49,515 nt of DNA from Sphingobacteriia bacterium (GTDB lineage: Bacteria > Bacteroidota > Bacteroidia > B-17B0 > Aurantibacillaceae). Each line of letters begins with the position of its first letter. Within the stretch, counting starts at the first letter, position 1. The DNA lies in the NCBI GenBank assembly GCA_009927275.1, contig RFNG01000150.1, positions 1-49,515 of the forward strand. Reading direction: 5' to 3'. Made by a program: the position numbers and the translations under genes. Under the pieces are notes generated by a model. The model saw only the letters and a program-made list of their open reading frames with translations, searched no databases and was not told the origin of the DNA. Below are positions 28,641 to 36,557 of the stretch, in pieces.

Positions 28641-30294
28641 CTGTACCTGTAATTTTTGATTTTGGTTTTTGATTAGATTTTTCTTGTTGCATTAAAGCTT
28701 TTAAAATCTGTTCGGCCTGTTGTTCTGAAATTTTGTTGGCTTGAGATTGATTTTTATCAGAATTGTTTTGAATGTTTTTAGGTTGGGATTGTGAAGCGCC
28801 GTTTTGTTGTTTTTGCTTTTGCTTTAAGGCAAAGGATAAATTATAACGGGCGTTTTCATCACGAGGATTTAATTTTAAGGCCATTCGCAATTGAGCAATA
28901 GCTTTATCATAAGCTTTATTATAAATGTATAAAGTACCTAAATTATGACATATAGATTGCATGGTATCCCGATGTATTGTTTTTTTAGAGAGGGCTTCGA
29001 GATATTGTATTGGCGGTTGAAGTAAAGATGTAAAAACCGAATCCTTGGCTTTTTGTGGTGTATATTGTAATATATATTCTAAACCTTGTAAATATGATAA
29101 ATTATAAAGTGCAGGAACATAATCAGGATTTTCCTTTAGAGCATCTTTGTAAAACGATTTAACTGTATTAAAACCTGCAGCATTAAATGAATTTTGTAGT
29201 TTAAATTGTTTATTACCATTGTAAACATATTTAGGCGCCTGCGCATGTGATACCGAAAATGTAAACAATACAATTACTAACAACGTAAAACGCCTAAACC
29301 TGTATGCAGATTTAAACTCAATAAAAATATCAAGTAAAAAAAACAGGGTTAAAAAAGCCAATACCGTTTGATATTGATTGGTGTAAAAATCAATTTGAGA
29401 ATTTTGATTTTTGGTTTTTTCAAGTTTTTCAATTTCAGAAAAAATGTGTGATAATCCTAAATCGGACGGTGATGCTTTAACGCAAACAGCATGCGTTTTT
29501 AATGCAATAGATTTTAATAATTCTAAATTTAGTTTTGAAATTACTACCTGACCTTCAGCATTTAGTTTAAATCCAGAAGCTTTACCATTTATAAAATTAG
29601 GTATAGGTACGCCCGACTCGGTTCCAATGCCTATAGTGTGCACGGGAATATGACGTTCAACAGCATTATCACAAATATCTAAAGCAGCAGCATCATGATT
29701 TTCACCGTCTGTAATTAAAATCACAGCAGAAGATGCAGCTTTGCCTTTTGGCAAGGACTCTAGTGCTAATTGCAGAGCATCTGAAAGGTGTGTGCCTTGT
29801 TTGCTTAACATATCAGTAGATATGGCTTCTAAAAAAGAAATGGCAGAATTATAATCTGGAGTTAATGCAAATTGCTTAACAGCTTCGCCAGCAAATACAA
29901 TTAATCCAATACGATGTCCCTCACATTTTAAAAACAATTGTTGTAAAGCACGTTTTGCCAAAAAAAGACGATTGGGTTTAAAATCCTCGGCCAGCATACT
30001 ATTACTTACATCAAGACAAATCATAATGTCGGCACCTTTAGTTTTTCGCTTTATTTGTTTTTGACCCCCTTGTGGATTTGCCAAGGCAATAACAAAAAGC
30101 ATGCAAACCACTAAAAATAAAAAAAACCGAGCTATAAAAAACTGCTTTGACTGCATGGGTAAAGCAAGATCCAAAGCAGGTCCCCCAATCCGTTTTCTAA
30201 AATTATGCCGACGTTTAACATAGACATAAAAAAATAGTGCCATTGGGATAATACCCCACAGTAACCATAAATATTCAGGACGCTCAAACCGCAT
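28624..30294 (-). CDS. batB: BatB-BatC fusion: VWA membrane protein plus TPR domain
   Basis: 556 aa. Residues 1-330 are BatB: two N-terminal membrane helices (about 8-25 and 53-72), a von Willebrand A domain with MIDAS motif D95-V-S97-N-S99 and TDGENHDA, and a C-terminal helix (VLAFLTLFFLLDIFI). Residues 352-556 match BatC: TPR units (EENPDYVPALYNL-like, NLGTLYIYNKAYDKAIAQLRMALKLNPRDENARYNLSFAL) and a Gln/Asn/Lys-rich tail. Between them lies a signal-peptide-like stretch (RRFTLLVIVLFTFSVSHAQ) that would normally start BatC. batB and batC are usually separate genes. The VWA domain likely mediates metal-dependent complex formation with BatA. It abuts batA by one base and overlaps batD by 17. 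Confidence 0.88.
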   Translation of the reverse strand: MRFERPEYLWLLWGIIPMALFFYVYVKRRHNFRKRIGGPALDLALPMQSKQFFIARFFLFLVVCMLFVIALANPQGGQKQIKRKTKGADIMICLDVSNSMLAEDFKPNRLFLAKRALQQLFLKCEGHRIGLIVFAGEAVKQFALTPDYNSAISFLEAISTDMLSKQGTHLSDALQLALESLPKGKAASSAVILITDGENHDAAALDICDNAVERHIPVHTIGIGTESGVPIPNFINGKASGFKLNAEGQVVISKLNLELLKSIALKTHAVCVKASPSDLGLSHIFSEIEKLEKTKNQNSQIDFYTNQYQTVLAFLTLFFLLDIFIEFKSAYRFRRFTLLVIVLFTFSVSHAQAPKYVYNGNKQFKLQNSFNAAGFNTVKSFYKDALKENPDYVPALYNLSYLQGLEYILQYTPQKAKDSVFTSLLQPPIQYLEALSKKTIHRDTMQSICHNLGTLYIYNKAYDKAIAQLRMALKLNPRDENARYNLSFALKQKQKQQNGASQSQPKNIQNNSDKNQSQANKISEQQAEQILKALMQQEKSNQKPKSKITGTDEIDW

Positions 30295-31304
30295 TAATAT
30301 AAAATTGTTTTATAATAGGTATTTTTTAAAATCCAAGATAAAAGCCACAGTATACATGCTGGTATTAAAACCCAACGATAATAGGGCACATGACTTACCG
30401 TAAGCGTTTCATCAAATTTTGTTTTTTCAAGTGCATTAATTGTTTTGTAAATGGATTCCAGCTCATCTAACGACGTGGCTCTGTAATACATTCCACCTGT
30501 TTTTTTGCTAATACCTTTTAATAAAGCTTCATCAATTTCTACATCGGTGTAATCAAAACCAAAGCTACCATCCGGATTTAACCGCGCAGGCGAAAGTGCT
30601 TTTCCGCGTTTTCCAACACCAATACTATAAACCCGAATTTGGTATTGCTGTGCCAAATCACCAGCAATTTCGGGACTAATTTCACCTGCATTATTTACCC
30701 CATCACTAACCAAAATAAGCACCTTACTTTTTGCGTTGCTTTTATTTAAACGCGCCACCGCCATGCCTATTCCGGAACCTATAGCAGTACCCTGATCGTT
30801 TGTACCAGCTTCAATATCCTGTAATTGCTGCAAAACAAATTTATGATCAATGGTTAACGGACATTGCGTATGCGCAAAGCCGCCAAAGGTTACCAATGCT
30901 ATACGATCGTTTTGACGTTTAGATATAAAATCTGCAAGTACACGTTTGGCAACTGTTATACGGTCTGGATTAAAGTCTTTAGATAACATCGAAACGGAAA
31001 CATCAAGCGTAATTATCATATCTACACCTTCTACTTCTGTTTCCGAAAAGGCCGTTTTAGATTGTGGTCCTGCTAAAGCTATAATGAGCAAAACCAAGGA
31101 TAGCATTTTAAGATGAAATGGAAATAAGCGTGTTTTAATTTTTAAATTGGGGGTATACGAATTCAACTCCTTAAAATATGGAAAGCTAAAAGCAACTGGT
31201 GCTGCATTTAATTTTAAATATAATACGGCATATGCTACCGGAACAAGCAATAAAAACCATAAACACCATGAACTTTCAAAACGGATGTAACTTAAATCTA
31301 TCAT
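30294..31304 (-). CDS. batA: BatA, VWA-domain membrane protein
   Basis: 336-aa inner-membrane protein. Helices at about 13-30 and 65-79 precede a von Willebrand A domain with a complete MIDAS site (D101-V-S103-V-S105; later SDGVNNAG). A final membrane helix lies near residues 311-328 (YRWVLIPACILWLLSWIL). Residues ITVAKRVLADFISKRQNDRIALVTF and GTAIGSGIGMAVARLNKS match BatA. The Bat proteins support aerotolerance in Bacteroides and envelope stress resistance elsewhere; the mechanism is unsettled. The start overlaps the stop of the upstream gene by four bases (ATGA). Confidence 0.92.
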   Translation of the reverse strand: MIDLSYIRFESSWCLWFLLLVPVAYAVLYLKLNAAPVAFSFPYFKELNSYTPNLKIKTRLFPFHLKMLSLVLLIIALAGPQSKTAFSETEVEGVDMIITLDVSVSMLSKDFNPDRITVAKRVLADFISKRQNDRIALVTFGGFAHTQCPLTIDHKFVLQQLQDIEAGTNDQGTAIGSGIGMAVARLNKSNAKSKVLILVSDGVNNAGEISPEIAGDLAQQYQIRVYSIGVGKRGKALSPARLNPDGSFGFDYTDVEIDEALLKGISKKTGGMYYRATSLDELESIYKTINALEKTKFDETLTVSHVPYYRWVLIPACILWLLSWILKNTYYKTILY

Positions 31305-32230
31305 TGCTGGGAGTTTAAATACATACGGGTTTGTTCAACAAAAGATTTAGAAAGATTTAATAATTCGCGATGAAGCGCTTCATTATGAAACTGCTTTGCA
31401 AATTTGGCAAAATCGCTATGGGTTAATATACGTTCTAATGCATTTAAAATTTGGGTATCCGTAATATGCGTTCTAATATAATCTAAAAGTTCAGCAGATG
31501 TTAATTCCATTACAGTACATTGATATCTGTTTTCAATATAAATTTTTAAAATTTCAGTTAGTTGTGAGTAAAATAATTTTACATCACCTGTTTTCCAAAC
31601 TTCATGTTTTAACAATGCATTTAAATCCTCTAAAGCTTTAACATCAGGCGGCACCTGTACTTGTAATTTTGACGTGTTTGATTTTTTATAGCGTTTTAAA
31701 ATATACCAAATAGCAAGGATTATAAGCACAAAAGCAATACCACCTATTATTACATGCTTGGTATACCATGTCCAGTCAAATGGTATTTCAATAAGGGGTT
31801 TTAATGGCTTAAGTTTTGTAATACTTGTATCCGTAGGTACGGTTTGAGCTAAAAATGTAAACTGTGGAATTGAAAATTTTTTAGTGCTGTCATTTAAAAG
31901 TTTTATTTGCCAGTTTGGTAATGAAAAAACACCAGAATCGTATGCCGTAACAGATAAACAACATTGCTGTATATTGTTTTGCTGTTGCATGCGAGCAGGT
32001 AACAAACTAGAATTTAATACCGTAACAGGATCCGCATCATTTGTTTGGGTAGTAGGCCATTGCAACTTAATTTGGGATGTAGTGTAACTTGCCGTAATTG
32101 TTAAGGTTAATGGCTCCCCAATTCGGATTTTAGAACCCGATGATAACACATCAAGTTTAACCTCCTGTGCCCAAAATAAACCCGAGTACATACATATCAA
32201 GGCAAAAACCAAAGAATAATTTTTATACAT
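31301..32230 (-). CDS. Membrane-anchored Bat operon protein (BatD-like/DUF4381-type)
   Basis: 309 aa. Residues 1-21 are a signal peptide ending FWAQ. Residues about 22-130 are a beta-rich periplasmic domain resembling the Ig modules of BatD (IRIGEPLTLTITASYTTS). One membrane helix (HVIIGGIAFVLIILAIWYIL, about 154-173) precedes a cytoplasmic helical domain (LNALLKHEVWKTGDVKLFYSQLTEILKIYIENRY, then ELTSAELLDYI). Such a protein normally stands between the DUF58 gene and batA in Bacteroidota. Its role is not established; bridging periplasmic and cytoplasmic parts of the MoxR-VWA complex is inferred. It overlaps the DUF58 gene by one base. Confidence 0.8.
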   Translation of the reverse strand: MYKNYSLVFALICMYSGLFWAQEVKLDVLSSGSKIRIGEPLTLTITASYTTSQIKLQWPTTQTNDADPVTVLNSSLLPARMQQQNNIQQCCLSVTAYDSGVFSLPNWQIKLLNDSTKKFSIPQFTFLAQTVPTDTSITKLKPLKPLIEIPFDWTWYTKHVIIGGIAFVLIILAIWYILKRYKKSNTSKLQVQVPPDVKALEDLNALLKHEVWKTGDVKLFYSQLTEILKIYIENRYQCTVMELTSAELLDYIRTHITDTQILNALERILTHSDFAKFAKQFHNEALHRELLNLSKSFVEQTRMYLNSQQ

Positions 32231-33093
32231 CAGGCAGATTTTAAAAACTGAATTAAAGGCAAAATGTATGAACTATTGGTATTTATGGGTAAAGCACGAA
32301 TACCAGATTCTTTAAAAGTACTGTGTTTTTCAGAGTAAAAACGATCGGTTTGTTGCTTAAAATGTAATTTAAATGCTGCGCTGGACGTATCCACCCACAT
32401 GTATGCGCCGGTTTCAGGATTTTGTAAGGGTAGAATTCCTAATTCAGGTAATTGCAATTCTAAAGGGTCAAAAACATCCAAAACCATTACCTCGTGTTTA
32501 TGCGCTAGTACTTTTAATTGTTTATTATAATCTGAACTTTTAAAATCGCTTAAAATAAAAATCAAACTCTTACGTGAAATACGTTTAATACAATCTTTAA
32601 ATGCAAACGCTAAGTTTGTTTTTGAATGTGAAGACTTTAATTGTACTAGCGTATTTACAAATCGGGGTATGTTATGCATTCCCTTAACCGGTGGTATATA
32701 ACTTTCGAGTTTATCAGAATACGCCAGTAATGTACACTTATCATTGTTTTGCAATGCCGCAAATGCCAACAATGCTGCGATTTCAATAATTAAATCCGCT
32801 TTACGTTGAAATTGACTGCCAAATAATGTACTCCATGACACATCAATTAATAGTACCACATTAAGTTCACGATCTTCTTCAAAAATTTTAACATAGGGCG
32901 CATTAAAACGCGCCGTAACATTCCAGTCTATACTGCGAACATCATCCCCGGGTACATATTCCCGAACCTCAGAAAATGACATACCCCTACCTTTAAATGC
33001 ACTTTGATAGGCCCCTGAAAACAACTGACTGGATTGCTTTCGGGTTTTTAATTGTATTCGTTTAATTTTTTTAAATACTTCAGCGCTTGTCAT
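32230..33093 (-). CDS. DUF58 protein of the MoxR-Bat operon
   Basis: 287-aa cytoplasmic protein. The DUF58 signature is clear: GRGMSFSEVREYVPGDDVRSIDWNVTARFNAPYVKIFEEDRE, read here as adjoining short motifs around residues 35-78. It is followed by a VWA-like fold with LLIDVSWSTLFGS; the MIDAS-like D-x-S-x-S is D84-x-S86-x-S88 by approximate count. DUF58 proteins accompany MoxR ATPases and VWA proteins and may act as adaptor or substrate recogniser. It starts six bases after the moxR stop and overlaps the next gene by one base. Confidence 0.92.
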   Translation of the reverse strand: MTSAEVFKKIKRIQLKTRKQSSQLFSGAYQSAFKGRGMSFSEVREYVPGDDVRSIDWNVTARFNAPYVKIFEEDRELNVVLLIDVSWSTLFGSQFQRKADLIIEIAALLAFAALQNNDKCTLLAYSDKLESYIPPVKGMHNIPRFVNTLVQLKSSHSKTNLAFAFKDCIKRISRKSLIFILSDFKSSDYNKQLKVLAHKHEVMVLDVFDPLELQLPELGILPLQNPETGAYMWVDTSSAAFKLHFKQQTDRFYSEKHSTFKESGIRALPINTNSSYILPLIQFLKSA

Positions 33094-33099
33094 AACATA

Positions 33100-34164
33100 T
33101 TATGGCACTTCTGTAAGTTTTAAAATTTCGGTAATAATAAAATCCGTAGTTATCTGCTCCGCCTGTGCTTCATAGCTTAAACCTATGCGATGCCTCATAA
33201 CATCATGTGCTACAGCACGAACATCCTCTGGAATTACATATCCGCGACGTTTCATAAACGCATACGCCTTTGCGGCCAAAGCCAAATTGATACTGGCACG
33301 AGGTGAAGCACCATGTTGAATATGAGATTCAAATTCCTTTAACTGGTGGGCCTTAGGATCGCGTGTTGCAAAAACAAGCTGAACAATGTAGCGCTCAATT
33401 TTTTCATCCATGTAAACATTTCTAACCAATTTTCTGGCCTGAATTAAATCTTGCGTATTTAAAACCGGTAACGGCTTAGGTAAACCGTCAGGATTTAAAT
33501 TTAAAGACACAATTTTACGCTCCTCTTCAGCTGTAGGATAACCCACTTTAACATGAAGCATAAAACGATCCATTTGGGCCTCAGGCAGCGGGTATGTTCC
33601 CTCCTGCTCTATTGGATTTTGAGTGGCTAATACCAAAAACGGATCCGGTAATAAAAATGTATCTTGACCAATCGTGATTTGACGTTCTTGCATAGCCTCT
33701 AATAATGCCGACTGAACTTTGGCTGGAGCCCGGTTGATTTCATCGGCTAAAATAAAATTGGCAAACACGGGCCCTTTTCTGATTTGAAATTGTTCGGTTT
33801 TTGGACTATAAATTTGAGTACCTAAAATATCCGCCGGTAGTAAATCAGGGGTAAATTGTATTCTACTAAAACTGGCTTGTGTTGATTTGGCTAGGGTTGT
33901 TATGGAAAGTGTTTTAGCAAGTCCGGGTAAACCTTCTAATAAAATATGACCGTTGGTTAATAAGCCAATTAAAAGCCGGTCCGTAAGATGTTTTTGTCCT
34001 ACAATTACTTTATCCATTTCTAACTGAAGCGCTTCAATAAATGCACTTTGTTCGCGAATTTTTGCATTTAATGCGGGAATGTCTAGTGGCGTTTCGCCAG
34101 ATGCAGATTTTGAAAGATTAAACGCGCCGGCAGGATCAGAGGATGGTAGATTTGTGTATTCCAT
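33100..34164 (-). CDS. MoxR-family AAA+ ATPase
   Basis: 354-aa AAA+ ATPase, first gene of the Bat operon. The Walker A motif is GLPGLAKT (78-85) and Walker B is FILADE (137-142, with D141 and E142), followed by INRAPAKVQSALLEAMQE. The sensor 1 region is FLVLATQNPIEQEGTYPLPEAQMDRFM. The sensor 2 / lid domain includes GASPRASINLALAAKAYAFM and GYVIPEDVRAVAHDVMRHRI. MoxR ATPases work as chaperones that activate or assemble VWA proteins, here most likely BatA and BatB. The N-terminal about 30 residues (SSDPAGAFNLSKSASGE) are a non-conserved extension; Met50 is not a plausible start because it would cut the fold. Confidence 0.95.
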   Translation of the reverse strand: MEYTNLPSSDPAGAFNLSKSASGETPLDIPALNAKIREQSAFIEALQLEMDKVIVGQKHLTDRLLIGLLTNGHILLEGLPGLAKTLSITTLAKSTQASFSRIQFTPDLLPADILGTQIYSPKTEQFQIRKGPVFANFILADEINRAPAKVQSALLEAMQERQITIGQDTFLLPDPFLVLATQNPIEQEGTYPLPEAQMDRFMLHVKVGYPTAEEERKIVSLNLNPDGLPKPLPVLNTQDLIQARKLVRNVYMDEKIERYIVQLVFATRDPKAHQLKEFESHIQHGASPRASINLALAAKAYAFMKRRGYVIPEDVRAVAHDVMRHRIGLSYEAQAEQITTDFIITEILKLTEVP

Positions 34165-34230
34165 AAAGTGTTCAAAAATAAACGTGTTGTAGTACTTACA
34201 AAGGTTACAGCCGTTAAAAGATGTTAAGCC

Positions 34231-35283
34231 TTAACGTTCTTTGCGACGTTCCTGCACCGGTAAAGGATGTTGAGAAATAGACTGGTAAAGCGATTTATTT
34301 TTAACAAGTTGCACTGCTGCATAAAGGGCCTCACGAAAGGAATCTGGATGAGCCAAGTTTTTACCTGCAATATCAAATGCTGTTCCGTGATCAGGGCTTG
34401 TTCTAATGAGGGGTATACCTGCCGTAATATTTACACCGGTATAAAACGCTTTCATTTTAAACGGAATGAGTCCCTGGTCGTGATACATGGCTAACACAGC
34501 ATCAAATGATTTATAAAGTTCCTTTGCAAAGAAAGCATCGGCCGCATACGGACCAAACACCAGTTGATCGGGTTTAAAATTTAAAATTGCAGGTTTAATA
34601 ATAAGCTGTTCTTCTTGACCCATCAGCCCTTCATCACCGGCATGTGGATTTAATCCCAAAATAGCAAGTTTAGGTTTTTGAATTCCAAAATCTGTTATTA
34701 ATGTATTACGCAACTGTGTTATTTGCGCAATGAGTTTAGGCGTTTGCAACGCTTCGGCAATTTTATTTAATGGAATATGAACCGTGGCTAGAGCAATACG
34801 TATAGGATCGTTTGCACTCAAAATCATTAGCGGCGATGCATTGGTAACATGAGCCAAGTATTCTGTATGTCCTTTATATGGAAAGGCTTCCGAATAGGTA
34901 TTTTGTTTGTGTATAGGGGCTGTTACAATCGCATCTAAATTTTTAGATTGCAACGCATTTACAACAGTACAAAACGATTCAACAGCCATTCGGCCGGCCT
35001 CAGGTGTTAATGAACCGGGCATGGTATTAAAACCCTCATCGGGTAAAGTTACCAGTTGAATTTTTCGTGAATGACTATCCGGTTTGTCTTTTACATAATG
35101 CAAGTGGAAATCGTCCAGCCCCAATTGTTTTTTATAAAATGAAAATACACGTTGCGAGCCATACACAACTGGCACCATGAGATCTGTAATTAAAGGATCT
35201 TTTAAAGCCTTTAAAATAACTTCGGGACCTATACCATTAGGGTCACCCATTGAAATACCAATTACCGGCCTTTTGTGTTCCAT
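34231..35283 (-). CDS. pdxA: 4-hydroxythreonine-4-phosphate dehydrogenase PdxA
   Basis: 350-aa NAD-dependent dehydrogenase of the DXP-dependent pyridoxal phosphate pathway. Motifs are GISMGDPNGIGPEVILKAL at the N-terminus, ATPEAGRMAVES-like TPEAGRMAVES, DAIVTAPIHKQ and KGHTEYLAH with a metal-binding His. Later motifs are LGLNPHAGDEGLMGQEE with a second His, and AMYHDQGLIPFKMKAF with the third, then GIPLIRTSPDHGTAFDIAGK. The length is typical. Its start overlaps the 3' end of the preceding amidohydrolase gene by 22 bases, so it may be translated from the same mRNA. It is followed by moxR after 66 bases. Confidence 0.97.
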   Translation of the reverse strand: MEHKRPVIGISMGDPNGIGPEVILKALKDPLITDLMVPVVYGSQRVFSFYKKQLGLDDFHLHYVKDKPDSHSRKIQLVTLPDEGFNTMPGSLTPEAGRMAVESFCTVVNALQSKNLDAIVTAPIHKQNTYSEAFPYKGHTEYLAHVTNASPLMILSANDPIRIALATVHIPLNKIAEALQTPKLIAQITQLRNTLITDFGIQKPKLAILGLNPHAGDEGLMGQEEQLIIKPAILNFKPDQLVFGPYAADAFFAKELYKSFDAVLAMYHDQGLIPFKMKAFYTGVNITAGIPLIRTSPDHGTAFDIAGKNLAHPDSFREALYAAVQLVKNKSLYQSISQHPLPVQERRKER

Positions 35284-36554
35284 TGTTGCAATTTATATTT
35301 TTTACGGTACTGTTCGGCCCGATGTTCTTGATGCGAATCAATGGAAATAGCATTTCCATTCCATACAATACGAGTTACCTGATGAGTTTTTACATCTAAT
35401 ATGGATCCTTTAGAAACAAAGAAACAAGCCTTTTTACCAGTTGCTAAAGATCCCCATTTTAACGAAATACCCAATATTTCGGCAGCATGCAGCGTCATTG
35501 CCTGAATGGCTTGTTCTTGCGGTAATCCATAGGCAACAGCCTGACCGGCCATAAAACATAAATTTCGGGCTTGCATGGCTTCCATGTCTCCAGCACATTG
35601 AAATGCAAAACGAACACTGTCCATAAATAATTTTGAAGCTGCCGAAAACGGCAAATCAATTGGATCATCCGGATGTTCTGGAAGCGCAAATACACGCGCC
35701 AATAATACCGGAATATGATGGGCTTTTAATACATGTGTTACTTTCCACGCTTCTTCGGCTTCAACCAACACCGGATAGGGAATTTGGTACATCTGAATCC
35801 AATTAATTACTGCCAAAATATCGCGCGCGTAATGTACATGAATATACATACGCTGATCCCCTTTTAAGCAAGCACATAAGGCCTGCAAACGGATATCAAC
35901 ATGTTGTGAAGATGCCATGCAATATGAACGGGCCTGATCAAACATTCGATTTAACTGTTCCCGGTCATTTGTATACTGTTTTAACTGTTTGGTGTAAAGA
36001 TCTCCTGACGTTTGCGGATATTCCGGAAAATTAATATGCATACCATCATCCTTAAGCACAGTAGCATCCTCCCAATTCCAGGCGGTAAGTGCCATAATTG
36101 ATGACTGTCCGCTAATTCGTCCACCACGTGGCGTAACCTGTGTAAGTAACACACCGTTTCTACGCACTGTAGGTAAAATGGGATTATCTGTATTAAAAAC
36201 CATTTGGGTGCGCAGATGTGGATTATACGCACCAACATCTTCAAAATCTCGTGATGCTCGGACAGCCTCAGCATCATGTAGTCCTAAAATAGAATTTGGA
36301 TTTATAAGCGCAGGATACACCTGCTGTCCCGAAAGATCAATAATAGAATCAAAGGAGGCCGGATTTATTTTAAATCCCTGTTGAGACATCACCGACGCTA
36401 TGGTATCAGATTGCGTAATTAAAATTCCCGGATATATACGGGTTCCGTTTCCAACATGTATATCCGCATTTATATAGGCAATGTGCTGGGCCACAAATAC
36501 CTTAGTACAACAAATAAGTACACATAGTATATAGCGTAAACGTAATGTCATCAT
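35262..36554 (-). CDS. Secreted amidohydrolase-like protein lacking the HxH motif
   Basis: 430 aa with a signal peptide (leader ends VFVAQ). The fold of the amidohydrolase superfamily is recognisable: AYINADIHVGNGTRIYPGILI, then VYPALINPNSILGLHDAE. At the end comes ALHAAEILGISLKWGSLATGKKACFFVSKGSIL, the composite beta domain, here with MTLHAAEIL. Where active enzymes have D-x-H-x-H this protein has N85-P-N87-S-I89, so both metal ligands are missing. It is probably inactive or a partner subunit. It follows the 989-aa amidohydrolase after three bases and presumably forms a pair with it. Substrate unknown. Confidence 0.8.
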   Translation of the reverse strand: MMTLRLRYILCVLICCTKVFVAQHIAYINADIHVGNGTRIYPGILITQSDTIASVMSQQGFKINPASFDSIIDLSGQQVYPALINPNSILGLHDAEAVRASRDFEDVGAYNPHLRTQMVFNTDNPILPTVRRNGVLLTQVTPRGGRISGQSSIMALTAWNWEDATVLKDDGMHINFPEYPQTSGDLYTKQLKQYTNDREQLNRMFDQARSYCMASSQHVDIRLQALCACLKGDQRMYIHVHYARDILAVINWIQMYQIPYPVLVEAEEAWKVTHVLKAHHIPVLLARVFALPEHPDDPIDLPFSAASKLFMDSVRFAFQCAGDMEAMQARNLCFMAGQAVAYGLPQEQAIQAMTLHAAEILGISLKWGSLATGKKACFFVSKGSILDVKTHQVTRIVWNGNAISIDSHQEHRAEQYRKKYKLQQWNTKGR

Positions 36555-36557
36555 TTT

